A stretch of DNA of 64,000 nucleotides, taken from positions 310,001-374,000 of the forward strand of contig NW_022204507.1 of NCBI RefSeq assembly GCF_008831285.2, in the 5' to 3' direction. The stretch comes from Nymphaea colorata (taxonomy: Eukaryota; Streptophyta; Magnoliopsida; Nymphaeales; Nymphaeaceae). Position 1 is the stretch's first letter; each line of letters opens with the position of its first letter. Below, in pieces: positions 11,016 to 22,199 of the stretch. The notes beneath the pieces were generated by a model. The model searched no databases, was not told where the DNA came from, and saw nothing but the letters and a program-made list of their open reading frames with translations. A program made the translations under genes and the position numbers.

Positions 11016-11187
11016 CAGCTTCCACCCCAATCAATGTGATCAAAATGACTAGATCCTCACCTAGTTGTAGCTCCTATCCAGCCAATTCAATTAGCCTATG
11101 CATCAGTTGCCTTCGACCAGGTATCATAAAGCCCCACGGAGGTCCTGCAAGCACCATCCTCCTTACATGAAAACCTTCCTCCTCCAT
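11016..11187 (-). pseudogene. PDZ-like gene fragment, upstream part
   Basis: A start codon at 11185-11187 opens MEEEGFHVRRMVLAGPPWGF, after about 120 bases of pyrimidine-rich leader. GPPWGF followed by a glycine-containing loop resembles the ligand-binding loop of PDZ domains. After a stop (TAG at 11074-11076) the same frame continues LQLGEDLVIL..GVEA, which resembles the G-D-x-I..NGVxAE part of a PDZ fold. The copia element cuts the frame right after that. The stop and the insertion make it a pseudogene. PDZ-only proteins of this kind are uncommon in plants, so the assignment is tentative. Confidence 0.35.
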
Positions 11188-12660
11188 GGGTACAAGAGAG
11201 AGAGAGATAGGCGTAGGGAGGGAGGGAGAAGCATCCTTGCACAAAATAGATAGAAATCGATGCAATGGATGAGAACAATTGTAATGGCAGAAGACCAGAT
11301 GTGCCAAGTGCAAAATCAGATAATTTTTTGGGGCTTAGGGCTGGGCCTTTACGTCCATGACAATGTTAATCCGATTTTAGACTAGTAATCTGATTTTAGC
11401 TGTTTCGGGCACTCGATGATTTGTTCGTGGTCACGTGTCTACGAATCAAAAACTTAGGAGAATTCCACAAGCACGAGGTCAGTGGAATTTGCATCCTTTT
11501 ATTTTCCATAATCCATGTCAAGCACAACCGTTTCTGCTATTCACTTTTTTAAATTATTTTTGTTGAACCATAGTTATTTCAAATATTGACTCAGATTCTA
11601 CACACACAGAATGTTTTCAATATTTGCCTTAAAAATGTCAAAAGTACAATCATATGATCGATAAAAACAATTTCAAGTGTTATTGGCTGATTTTTTGCAA
11701 CTAAGAAATGCAAGTTGTACATACTTTGAACCATTTTTCGAAAGGCTTTTATTAAAAAAAGATCATATTTATAAATTCCACTTAATTAATAAAACACATC
11801 AGAATTCCAGTCGAATATTGTTCACGTTGAAACAAAATGGTGTACCTTTCCTCTTGCGTTATAACTTATGAATAAAATACCTTTAGTTTATATTGAAAAA
11901 GAAAACTTTTTATAAAGACAAAATTAAAAATTAAAAAATTATAAAAACCATTTTTTATACCAAAATGTTTTTTTCTCTTTCATTGCTCACGGTGCCACCG
12001 TTTGCCACACACCTAACTTTCTCCCCTTGTGACCCTTCCTTTGTTCTTTTAATTTTAATTTATTGGCTTCTGTCACAGCTCATCTCACATAAGGGCGTAT
12101 ATTTCTTCGTGCTTAAGTAAAATAGGAGACAAAGTCAAGGGATAGTGAGCTTTTTGTTTTGCACTTAATAGTCATAGTTGATTGAAATCTAACAAGACCT
12201 TCATGCATGTTTTCATAAAGAAAAACTTGGCCGTTGAATTTTTGGTTGCCAAACTACAATGCTTACAACATTCTGAGTTGTAGTTTCTACTCTATTTTGA
12301 ATAGTATTGGTTTTGGTGAATTTTTGATAAACAAATGACTTTGAGTTTTTTACTTCTTCTTCCTTATGGATTTATGTTGAAGAGATATAACAAGGCTTAA
12401 AACATCATATTTAATTTTATATTTAAATTTTTACAAAATATTTAGTTCTATCAAATTTTTTTTTAAGATGAGTTCTGTTTAGATTGATCCTTGATTAACA
12501 AATAAATTATAGAAAATAATTTTAATAGAAAATTATAGTCAGACCAAACTTACCTTGAGTCTTAAGTGGTATGGTCTTAAACTTTTTGAGTAAACTGTAA
12601 GCTAGCTTCAAAGCAGAGGGGGCGACATTGTGGAAAATGTCCATAATTTTTAAAAGGTTA
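11188..12660. other. Unassigned intergenic DNA
   Basis: AT-rich sequence. The first 120 bases may be the 5' leader of the PDZ-like gene, with a GA-rich tract at 11191-11230 on the plus strand. Beyond that I see nothing recognisable. Confidence 0.4.
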
Positions 12661-12662
12661 TT

Positions 12663-13320
12663 AGAAAAGTTATATATTTGACCATATGAGACTGGATATT
12701 GGATATTGCATATCTTGTTAGCCTTACAAGCCAATTTACGCATAAACCAAGGTCGACTCATATTGAGGCGATGCAAAAAATCTTGAAACACTTGAAAGGA
12801 TCTCCAAACAAAGGTGTATCGATGAAACACAATCAGCCTCTTGAAGTCATTGGGTATGCTAATTCTGATTCGGGCGTTGGCCCTAATGATGGAAGATCTA
12901 CTCCCAGTATTGCACCTTTGCTAAGGCTAATTTGATGACATGAAAAAGGAAAAAAACAATTCCTGGTAGACAAGTCTAGTGCCAAAACCGAATATGGTGC
13001 CATGGTGGTATTTACATGTGAGCTTATATGGGTCGAGTTATTGCTGAAGGATACGAACATTCAGATAAAAGGGCCCATAAGCTTGGAGTGTGACAACATG
13101 GCTGCTATCTATATTGCAACAAATTGTATTTTTCATGAATTAAACATATGTAAGTTGTCTGTCATTTCATAGCAGAGAAGATTCATGATGAAACTATCCA
13201 AACCCCATATGTCAAAAGTGAGAAGCAATTAGTCAATTTTATTACTAAGATCTTAGCCAAGGATAAACATCAATCCATATCAAACAAGTTTGGATACATT
13301 GATACCCATCTACCAACTTG
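12663..13320 (+). pseudogene. Copia RT end and RNase H fragment
   Basis: Frame 12699-12935 reads DIAYLVSLTSQFTHKPR, then HIEAMQKILKHLKGSPNKG and VIGYANSDSGVGPNDGRST, the end of copia RT and the start of RNase H (the active YTDADWAG motif is degraded). Later frames keep a 'CDN.AA..IA.N..FHE' stretch and end with a KFGYIDTHLPT-like C-terminus and a stop, followed by a polypurine tract. Frameshifts are present. The 5' part of this element is not in the window. Confidence 0.8.
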
Positions 13321-13330
13321 AGAGGAACAT
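13318..13330 (+). other. Degenerate polypurine tract
   Basis: 'ttgagaggaacat' follows the RNase H stop directly, as is usual in plant copia elements, and is followed by TGTTAC. Confidence 0.55.
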
Positions 13331-13720
13331 TGTTACAAGATTGTGGATGGGAGAGGCATGCACCAAATCATGTCATTGCAAGTTTTATGGAAACACTTGA
13401 AGTTTATTTAGTGATTGATTTCAATCCAAATTTCATGCTTTCTATCTTATTTCATGAATTTGGCCTGATCTCTTTCCTTGAGATCTCAAAATGTAACTTT
13501 TTATTAGAGGTTGTGCTCCCATGAACGTCATGAATGAAACTAGTCAACCTTCTCATCCTTAGGATGTATGCAAAACTGGTCAACTATGTAACATATGGTG
13601 TTATTGTCTCTCTTTTAAATTATTTTGTGCTCTGTTCCGTCTTTACCATATTTTATGGCACTAAACAGCCTCATATGCTGGTGTTTTCACTTCCAGCAAT
13701 CCTTTACTTTTATTTCGCAC
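13331..13720 (+). repeat. Probable 3' LTR, right end uncertain
   Basis: The TGTTAC start right after the polypurine tract is the expected LTR edge. The right end cannot be fixed without a second LTR; a 'ttcgcaca' near 13716 is one possible end. No partner LTR was seen. Confidence 0.35.
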
Positions 13721-13729
13721 ATTGAAAAT

Positions 13730-16560
13730 GTTGGAATTCCTTCACATGCTCCCCTTTCTTGAGTTGGGTCCTCAACATCGACCATTTTTCAATTTTTGCC
13801 ACTGGAAAACATCCTTGCTTCTACCCATGTCCTTATCACCATCATTAATTGGCCACAAATCTTTGCGCTCAAACATATCATTTGGGATAACTTCATGGTG
13901 TTCACTCACAAAAACTTGGTTTGTGGTTGTTGGCGAGTTATCTTAATAATTTGTTTTCACCTTATGAACCCCCCCCCCCACCCCTTTTCAAGCTTGTTTA
14001 CCTCCATGTGGAGTTTGTTAAATTTTTTATTCTCTATGCTCTATATGATGTCTTGATGCTTAGTGGACCTTTTACTTGGCCGAACATTGAAATATCAAAC
14101 TGCTTTGATGCCTTGATTGGATCCTAGTCTCCCCTAATTTCCATCCTAATTCCTTTTGCTCTATATTCCTTTGGGGTCTTCACATCTTTCTGACTAGGCT
14201 CTCCTCTTTATGCATTAGCTTGGCTCAGACACACTGCCAAGGCCTTGCTTCTTTCACTTTGAGCTTTGATGATTTAAACTATCAGTATTCAGGTGAAATT
14301 AAAAGCCCCACATGAATGACAATATTCCCAATCTTACTATTAAGTTATGGAAGAGAAAGAGGGAGAGTATATGCCATAATCATTAGTGAAACACTTGGCA
14401 ACAAAAACAATACTAGAGGGAGGGGAGAGAGAGAGAAGAATATGAATACAGAAGCAAGTATTCAGGCATGGAGGCCAGTTCAACAAAAGATGCAGGAAGC
14501 GCAAAGGAGAGTGGAGTGGATAATAATGCCACGGGTCAAAACTAAAACACAAGTGCAGGCGTTCTATCAAGAGAATATGGAGGTCCTAGGCATGGTCAGT
14601 GGAGAGCTGCACTTTTAATCTAAATAGAAAATTTGCTTCAAAGTCGATGGAGTCCACCCAAGTAAACAACAAAGGATTGAGGGAAAAATAGAAGGGGTTG
14701 TAGAAGAAAGGGGAAGGATAAATCAAAGAGGAGGAGAAGGTGGAAACAATGGATAGAAAGAAGTAATAGATTTCATCAATGATAAGTAGGGAAAGCGAAG
14801 ACAACACTCAAAGGACAAAAACGAAAGGCTTATGGAGCATACATAGGGAAAGAGCAAATAAGGAACAATAGGGATGAAAGATTGAAGAAATAAGCAAAGA
14901 ATGGACTAAAATGTCCATCCAAGTCAAGGAACAGGCCTATAGACAGAAGATAAGGGAGGGGCTTTGGATGTTAGAATGATAAGAAATGGGAGTGCAAGAT
15001 AGAGAGTAATGAGAGAGAAAGAGAGAGGACAAGAAGAAAGGGAGAAGGTCAAGAGCAATCAACAAAGTACGGGACATAGGAGACATGTGCAGGGATGAAA
15101 CCAAAGGAGGTAAAACAAAAGTATGGGTTGGGAGAAGGTCGTTCGGAGGTAATTATACCATGAGTGAGCTCACCACTAGAGCACAATGAGGATGACAAAA
15201 AATAGTGCCACCAGATAGGCACCCAAAGAATTTCCATGTGAAACCTAGAGGCGTGAACTAACAAGGAAAGTGCAAGAATCCCTACGGGAGAGATTGACCC
15301 TACAGGGGGAGAGAGGAGGAGCATATCAGAAGCTGGTAGAAAAGGAGCACACCAAACATTGCGTGAGTGATACTAGATAGAAGTAAGACAAACATCACAA
15401 ATAGAAGACTAGTTATGGCCACGTTCACCATAGAATGAGGATGCCTCAGATGACCAACGTTGACTCTCTAAGCACCACAGTCACTGGGATGAGTGTTGTG
15501 AGTGGCATCACCAACAGAGAGTGATTGAAAAAAAGTGGTCTCGTCAGGTCAATCCTCGACCACAGTGCCATAAAGGCCTGTTGAAAAGAGTGAAGAAAGG
15601 AAAATAGGGAGGTACCTTCACGCAATTGCCATAAATAACCTCACAATGGAGAGACTTGACGAAGCTCCAAACATCAACAATAATAAGTACCTGCTGATGG
15701 ATAGTGTAAAAAACCTAAAAATGAAGATTAGACTCCACAATGTGCAAAGAAGCAACCAACCATTTAGTGACATAGTAGACACACAATGGGAAAGGGGCAA
15801 GCAAATGAGAGAGAGAGAGAAGGAGGGATGAATGGCAACATGACCATAGATGGGTCAAAAGATAGCAAAGTTGAATGATGGTGACAACTAGCAATGGCTG
15901 GAAATAGTATGGTGAGTAGGCACGAACCATAGGCGATTCACTATGGACCAAAGGGCAATGCATGGACAACAACGTGTGAAGGATGATGATGACTGACAAC
16001 TTGCAGTGATTAGGCACTTGAGGGTGAAGAGCAGTGACTAGTGAGGCACAATGGTAGGGAGTGGTGAGCGATGGACACAATCAGAGGGCGAGAAAGCGAT
16101 AAATAGTAGGGCAAAGGGCATGAGTGGCGGCATATGTAGGACAGCTAGAAGCAAGGCCCTGATGTCAGAGCCAGATGGGCATGCAGTGATGCAATCGAGT
16201 GGTAGAAGCATGAAGGTTGGCCCAACAGCAGCAGTGAAGGGAACTAGGTTGCCTGTAATAAAGGGTAGAGGGGTGAACTATGTCCGTAACAAATAGGGAA
16301 AGAGGCATACTTCAGCTACCAACCATGGCACGAGAGAGAGAAACAAAAAAACCCATAAAAGGGAAACAAGATATGCTAAAGTTATTATGAAGAAAAATAA
16401 TATGAATAGAGAAATGTTTGTAAGAAATTTGGACCTGCATAATTTAATGCCAAATTTAGATATTACCAAATCCAAATTATCAAATACTTTATGTGCAGAA
16501 AATCTAGCAGTCATGATAACTTTTAATAATAAACTTGGCATAGCTTTGCTTAATTGAATC
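13730..16560. other. Unassigned DNA, strongly purine-biased on the plus strand from 14310
   Basis: From about 14310 to 16330 the plus strand is rich in A and G ('gagagagaagaa', 'gggagaaggtc', 'gagagagagagaaggaggg'), which gives many open frames on both strands (e.g. 14316-14618, 15715-16080, 16051-16296). None shows a family I can name. The strand asymmetry over 2 kb could come from a decayed coding or transposon segment read on the minus strand. A C-run (13967-13980) and GA-rich tracts are present. Confidence 0.4.
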
Positions 16561-17347
16561 TCAATAATGAAACCAACACAAGCTCATAAAGTGAACTAAG
16601 TTAGGCCACATAAAAATTTATCTACTACACGAAATAAAAAAACACACTCAAAGACATTGCATACAAAAAATAAACTGACCTACTGAGTATACATGCACAA
16701 GAACAGTACTAGTAGGTAGTTAGGAGTCTCATTTTACGAGTAGCTCACTCAGACTTTGCACACTTCTTGATGCACTTACATAAGTGTTAAACCCCTTATT
16801 ATATATGTGGAGAGTTGATGGAGAGAGGTTCCTATTGTTTGTGATTTACTTTATTATAATGGGTCCCACATAACCCATTGACAAGAACTTTGAACTCTTC
16901 ACTTTTCCTTGGAGACGACAATGATGCTTTGCAGCCTTTTTGTACTTGGTTAATGTTTGTAGTCTGAAACATTCTGTTAATAAGTTGGCTATCTAGTCTT
17001 CTCTTGCAATAGGCAGCACTCTTTACTTCTTGATATGAAGTTGAATTGATGATCAGCATACCTGGATTTGGTTCTTGCACTATCATTGATCTTCTTAGGT
17101 CTTTCATATAGTTTCTCAGGTTGTGATGAACTTTAACCTTCTATGTCTTGCTATTGAAGAGTACTTCTTATACTCTATGAATCTGCTCACCTCCTTTCTT
17201 TGACTAGTGCTATAGTGTTTGAACTTGTCCTCTTGTTGAATTAGTTCGAGATGTATGGACTTTGAGTCTCTATCATTCATAGTCTCAAACTATATTTTAT
17301 CTTGAACGCTATTTTCGAAAATTTAAAAATTTGAAAACATTGTTCCT
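16561..17347. other. Unassigned sequence left of the integrase relic
   Basis: A 91-codon minus-strand frame at 16832-17107 has no clear copia match. Its position downstream of a minus-strand integrase relic suggests it could be decayed element sequence, but I cannot show this. Confidence 0.3.
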
Positions 17348-17800
17348 CCAGCTACCAGGATGATGTTTCATCAAAGCTTGCATCAAACATGAATGTGTCA
17401 TCTGTTGAGGTCAGCACATTTTAACCTTTTAATTTGAATCATATCCAAACAAAGCTACACCCTTTTTCCTTCTTATTGAATTTAGTTCCTTGTTGTTTGA
17501 ACAAAAGTATATAATAAACACAACCAAGTACTCTAAAATAACTTATCAATGGTTTCCTCATATAAAGCATATCATATGAAGACTTGAAGCCTACTATTGG
17601 CATTCAAGGTTGATTAATTACTTGTATAGATGTTGATACACTCAATCCTAAAGTTTGTGGCATGTTATTTGCATGCAGCATGCTTCGACATACTTCTACT
17701 ATAAAGCAGTTCTTTTGTGCAACCACACCCATTTTGCTGGGATGTATTTGCACTTGTAAACTAACATCAAATACTATATTTCCCCATATATACTATGAAC
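17348..17800 (-). pseudogene. Copia integrase relic
   Basis: The minus strand, read across frameshifts, follows the copia integrase order: a PQQNGV-like stretch (from 'cccagcaaaatgggtgtgg'), RSMLHANNMPQT, an IQVINQP stretch, RKPLISYFRVLGCVYYI, then KFNKKEKGCSFVW and near the left end a FDETSSW motif. Stops and frameshifts make it inactive. The parts upstream (17801-18291) and downstream were not recognised with confidence. Confidence 0.75.
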
Positions 17801-18291
17801 ACGCCACATGTGCATTCTCTAGTATTATTGGCTCGTAAACACCAAATCTTTAACAAAATTTATTCTTTAGCATTTGATGGAGCATAAATTTTCTAATGAT
17901 TCCTATATTTCTTTTATAAGATAGACCCATGATAACATATTTTATAGCTCATGTTGATGGGTACAATACATTTCCAAATGTATCTACATGCAAAGATTAA
18001 ATGTTCCTTTGGCTCAATACCATGAGTCCTTATATTGTCATATGTGTGCATTTCCATACTTGCATTGTAGGCACATTCTATTTGTCTGTACCTTAATCTC
18101 TGACAAGCCATCAACTACCCTTTATTAGACAACTCCCTAAGTTATTGGTATCCAACATGAGTGAGCCTCTCATATTAGATATCTGAGTATCATGTTTCAT
18201 TATTTTGTTAATATATGTTCTATATGTTTATCAAACCTATACTAACTGAACTGTTCTTCTTCAAATAAGGGGTGTATTTTAAGTTTACATA
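17801..18291. other. Unassigned sequence left of the assembly gap
   Basis: This is probably further decayed minus-strand retroelement sequence, by position. A 66-codon frame at 17914-18114 on the minus strand has no match I can name. Confidence 0.3.
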
Positions 18292-18391
18292 NNNNNNNNN
18301 NNNNNNNNNNNNNNNNNNNNNNNNNNNNNNNNNNNNNNNNNNNNNNNNNNNNNNNNNNNNNNNNNNNNNNNNNNNNNNNNNNNNNNNNNNN
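18292..18391. other. Assembly gap (100 N)
   Basis: Exactly 100 N characters, the usual placeholder for a gap of unknown size. It separates a minus-strand integrase relic from plus-strand RNase H text, so adjacency across it should not be trusted. Confidence 1.
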
Positions 18392-18761
18392 AAAAACAGC
18401 CACAGTATCTCACTCCTTTGCAGAAGCAGAATACAAGGCATTTGCAAATGTGGTATGTGAAGTGACTTGGTTGAAATTCTTATTGTCGGATCTAGGCATG
18501 AGACATCTACAACGGACAAATCTATACTGGCGACCAATCAGGCCTGCCATGCATATTGCTGCCAATCCAGTTTTTCATTAGCATACCAAACATATAGATT
18601 TAGATTGTCATGTGGTTTGAGAAAAAATAAATCAAGGTGTAGTGAGAACCAGTTACATTAAACAACAAAGATCAGCTGGCAGACTTATTCACTAAGGCCT
18701 TAGGCACGGAAGCATTTAATCATCTTCTATACAAACTGAACATAAGAAACTCTACACTTAG
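18392..18761 (+). pseudogene. Copia RNase H C-terminal fragment (family 1)
   Basis: The sequence begins inside RNase H right after the gap and closely matches 34777-35138: 'cagtatctcactcctttgca', 'gtgaagtgacttggttga' and 'tcttattgtcggatctagg' occur in both. The protein text includes the '[10 protein letters not shown]' and 'ADLFTKALG' type segments across frameshifts. The gap removes everything upstream. Confidence 0.85.
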
Positions 18762-18773
18762 TTTGAGGGGGAG
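18762..18773 (+). other. Polypurine tract
   Basis: 'tttgagggggag' immediately before the TGTTAAAATT start of the LTR. The identical tract occurs at 35139-35150. Confidence 0.9.
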
Positions 18774-19087
18774 TGTTAAAATTAAGATTCGCTTCTTATC
18801 TTCTTATTTTGACATCTTAACGATAAGATTTTCAGTTGGTTAGTGTAGCTGTTAGGATGAACCAGCCAAGTATCATGGGAGAAGATGAGCCAACCAAATG
18901 TCATGGGATAAGATGAGCCAGGCAAATATCATGGGATAGGATGAGCCAGCCAAATGTCATTGAAACTAAAAACCGTGTACTACTTTTTCTTATGTATATA
19001 GGTGTGTAAGATCAATTGAAAAATATGAAGAAATTCTCTGTTCTCTTCCTTGTGTTACATTCTTCCTTAACTCAAATAATTTCTACA
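18774..19087 (+). repeat. Family 1 LTR (314 bp) with internal tandem repeat
   Basis: It begins TGTTAAAATTAAGATT after the polypurine tract and ends TTTCTACA, with a degraded primer binding site after it. Its first 76 bases match the truncated LTR at 35151-35220. A 'tatgtatatagg' TATA-like box lies near 18993. It is both the right end of an upstream RNase H-bearing element and the left end of a gag-bearing one, so it is shared between two copies or joins two elements. Confidence 0.85.
18856..18966 (+). repeat. Four 28-bp tandem repeats inside the LTR
   Basis: Units start at 18856, 18884, 18912 and 18940, each reading 'gatgagccagccaaatgtca'-like text followed by 'tgggataa'. They lie upstream of the TATA-like box, where LTR enhancers usually lie. 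In other plant LTRs such tandem units can act as transcription-factor binding arrays. That role is inferred here. Confidence 0.85.
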
Positions 19088-19090
19088 TAC

Positions 19091-19104
19091 TATAATACAG
19101 AGCC
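19091..19104 (+). other. Degenerate primer binding site
   Basis: 'tataatacagagcc' follows the LTR after three bases. The last seven bases (CAGAGCC) match the plant initiator tRNA-Met site TGGTATCAGAGCC; the rest is altered. The gag start codon follows at once. Confidence 0.55.
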
Positions 19105-19990
19105 ATGACGTCAACAGGCAAGGCTCCCAATTCTTCCAACTCCTTTTCAGCTAGTGGAGCAGAGTCCTCTTATGGTAACAACATCATCACTATTGAAAAC
19201 CTCTTTTTCCTTCATAATTCAGACAACCCTGGTACTATATTGGTTTCATAATTAGTAACTAGTGAAAATTACTCAACCTGGAGTCATGCTATGAGAATCG
19301 CATTGTCTACCAAAAACAACTTGACCTTTGTTGATGGTAGTCTTCCCAAACCCAGCGTTGAAGCTCCTGAGGTCATGATGTGGAAGGCTTTGCAATCACA
19401 TGGTCTTTCATGGATTCTTAACTCCATCTCAAAATAATTATCAAGCAATATCATCTACACCACCACAACTATTGAAGTGTGGGCACACTTAAAGGACTGA
19501 TTCACTGAAAGCACAAACCCCTCATAAGTACCAACTCAAGTCCTCCATTAGTTGTTTGAATCAAGAAAAGATATCTGTTGCTCTTTATTTTACAATATTG
19601 GGATAAGCTTTTATCCTATGATGTTCTTTCAGAATGCTCTTGCAATGCCTTGAAAGTGGTTGCTGAAAAGCAACAAGAAGGGAGAGTGATTGAATTTCGT
19701 ATGAGATTGAATGATTCATTCAATGCTATGAGATGGCAAATTCTACATATGCAACCCTTGCCTTCTCTACAAAAGACATGCACTGGTCCTTCAAGAGGAG
19801 AAGCTCACCATCAAACTAGTGCTGTAGAGTATGTTGGTCTCTCAGCAAGTGCAAATTTGAATGCATTCGAAAACCAACAAAACAGGCACCCACAATACTT
19901 CGTCAATTACTGCAAGATTGCAGGACATCAAAGGAACGATGCTTCAAATGAAATGGTTACCCTCCAAACTTTATAGGTGGAAAATAGAGC
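19105..19990 (+). pseudogene. Copia gag, broken
   Basis: ATG at 19105 opens MTSTGKAPNSSNSFS, followed by IENLFFLHNSDNPGT, ENYSTWSHAMRIALS and LTFVDGSLPKP, the usual N-terminal part of plant copia gag. Frame 19578-19976 continues with YWDKLLSYD, the LNDSFNAMR.QIL segment and a decayed zinc knuckle (VNYCKIAGHQRN). At least four stops or frameshifts occur. Gag would form the virus-like particle. Confidence 0.85.
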
Positions 19991-20089
19991 TAGACAAAGG
20001 GGGCTATTATCAAGGCCTCTGTTGGAGGGAAAACTGATTCCAATGCCTCAATCTCCTCCATGCATGGAAAATAATTCAGCAAGGACATT

Positions 20090-20740
20090 GCTCCAATTCT
20101 AACTGAAGATGAATTTATTCAATTCAAAAAACTCCTCAAAAATCGATCAGTAACCCAAATAAACTTTCTAGCTAATTCATTCTTCAAACTAGACACCAGG
20201 GTAATAGATATTGGTGCTAGTCACCACATGTCATGCTGCCATAAATCAATGCTAGATGACACAAAATTAGCTGTTGCATTTTCAATTAGAGTTCAGGACA
20301 ACAGAACGGTATATGCTACATGTGTCGGTAAAGTTGTTCTATCACCTTCCATTTTTCTTCAAAAGTGTATTATCTTCCAAAGTTTGCTTACAACATATTG
20401 TCAGTGAGCAGATTTATTCAGAAAACCAAGCGTCATTTGATTTTCCCCACTACTGGATGCTTTGTTCAGGACCCAATCTCCATGACATGGACTGAGCTGG
20501 GTGATTCATCAGGGGGATTATTCATTTTCAAGTCACCTCTTACAACTGTAGACTTCTTGTTCACGAAACCCACTCAATCAGATTTTGATGTTTGGCATAT
20601 GAGACTTGGGCACCCATCCTGCTCAAATAATCAAATGCTCTGAAAGCATGACTCTGTCATTAAGTTGTCAAATCATTTCTGTGAAGCATGTAGCGTTGAT
20701 AAACAATATAGATTGATGTTCAAATTAAGTGAATCATGTT
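20090..20740 (+). pseudogene. Copia protease and GAG-pre-integrase domain, broken
   Basis: DIGASHHM replaces the active-site motif D-S-G-A-[ST]-x-H, so the catalytic region is altered but recognisable. Further on, frame 20365-20643 holds SGGLFIFKSP and VWHMRLGHPS, the hallmark of the GAG-pre-integrase domain, followed by a histidine- and cysteine-bearing segment that starts the integrase zinc finger. Confidence 0.8.
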
Positions 20741-22170
20741 TTGCTAAACCGTTTGATTTGCTAGTTTCTGTTTACTAAAGCTCTTGGGAATAATGTTTCC
20801 CAAGCATCACATACTCAAGCACATTACCTTTTGTCTATTATGGATGATTTTTCAAGAGCCATGTGGGTTTACCTATTGAAGTATAAACGTGAAGTAGGTG
20901 ATTTGCTTAAACATTTCATTAACATGACTGAGAAACAGTTCAAAACAGATGTGTTAAAAATAGGATAGATAGTGGAACCGAGTTCTTCTCAAATGACAAT
21001 TTTTTTTTCCATGATAGAGACATCCTACATCAACATTCATGCCCCTACATGCCTCAACAAAACCACATAGTTGGGAGAAAGCGTCAGCACATCTTGAATG
21101 TGGTGTATGCTCTCAAGTTTCAGTGAGGTCTACCCTTTAAATGTTGGGACTTACATGCATTAACAGCCACAATTTTAATAAATAGGACCCCATCCAAAAA
21201 AAACTAACTTGACAATGAATGTCCCTTTGAAAAATTATTTAAAAGAAAACCACGTTACAAGCATATATGCGTGTTTGGTTGTTTGTATTTTTCTACCAAC
21301 CTCAAACCACATGGAAAATTCAGTCACATGTAGGGATGTCAATATATCAATTTGAATTGGATATCTGACCAATCTGATCCGAAAAAATCAGACATGGAAA
21401 AAAAATAATATCCAATTAGGAAATCAGATTGGATTCAGATTTAATAAATGGCATCCAATCATATATGAATTCAGATTTAGATATACATAAATATCCGATC
21501 GAATTCAGATGCAAATTCGGATCAGATTCATTTAAAGACAAATATCCTATATCTACTGCTATTAAATTTTGAAAATTAACAAAATCTGGTTCAAAATTTG
21601 GATTCAGATATAAATATAAAAATCAGATTCGGATCGTCAAATTGGATTTCGGGTTTGGATATGACTTCTTTTTTTGAATTCGGATCCGAATATTTGAATA
21701 TCCAGAAAAGCTGATATGATTAAGGATATATTGGATCCGAATCCGATCCATTATCCCTAGTCACAAGGTTCAGCGAGGTGTGCTCATTGGGTATCCTATT
21801 GAACAAAAATGCTACAATCTACTTGATTTGGAAACCAAAAAAAAAATCGTTTGTAGGGATATGGTCTTCAATCAAACTGAATTTCCCTTCAAATTCTCAA
21901 AGCATCGGAGCAAAGTCCCACATTTTAAAGTTATTCCTCTCACATTTGATGACAATCATACACTTGAGAGAAGAAATTCAAGTGAACAAAGCCCTTGTTC
22001 TTGTCGACTGACTGAAGGCCAAGATGATGTCATGACTACTGATTGTACAAACATTGAACAACCACCTGAAATTGTTTTAGAATCAAGTGATGAGGTTGCA
22101 ACAAATACTTCCCCAGAAAAGGGCTTCCACAAGGTATCATTTGTCATAAGTTGTCTTTTTCCCATTTTTT
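20741..22170 (+). pseudogene. Copia integrase, split by an insertion
   Basis: Up to 21328 the text follows a copia integrase core: a DDFSRA.WVYLLK-like stretch, a S(D)NGTEFFS-like stretch, PQQNHIVGRK, NRTPSKK and the YKHICVFGCLYF segment. It resumes at 21759 (RGVLIGYPIEQKCYNLLDLE, then KKIVCRDMVFNQTEFPF). The two parts are in the same frame once the insertion and one copy of its flanking repeat are ignored. Stops occur in the first part. Confidence 0.85.
21329..21758. mobile_element. MITE-like insertion (about 430 bp) inside copia integrase
   Basis: It is flanked on both sides by AGTCACA (21322-21328 and 21759-21765). The ends are similar inverted: left 'tgtagggatgtc', right '..cattatccct'. 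The body is built of imperfect repeats of 'ggatccgaat', 'ggattcagat' and 'gatatccgat'-like text. A 7 to 8 bp duplication with TAGGG ends suggests the hAT superfamily. A related copy occurs at 61157-61562. No transposase is encoded. Confidence 0.8.
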
Positions 22171-22199
22171 AGCTGCTCTTAAAAGCTTCCTGTTGAATA

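Noticed and set aside
15049-16080. Long minus-strand frames in the purine-biased region
   Set aside because: Hydrophobic and low in complexity, as expected from pyrimidine-rich codons; no recognisable domain.
18856-18966. Four spaced repeats that could suggest a CRISPR array
   Set aside because: The units are head-to-tail without spacers and lie inside an LTR.
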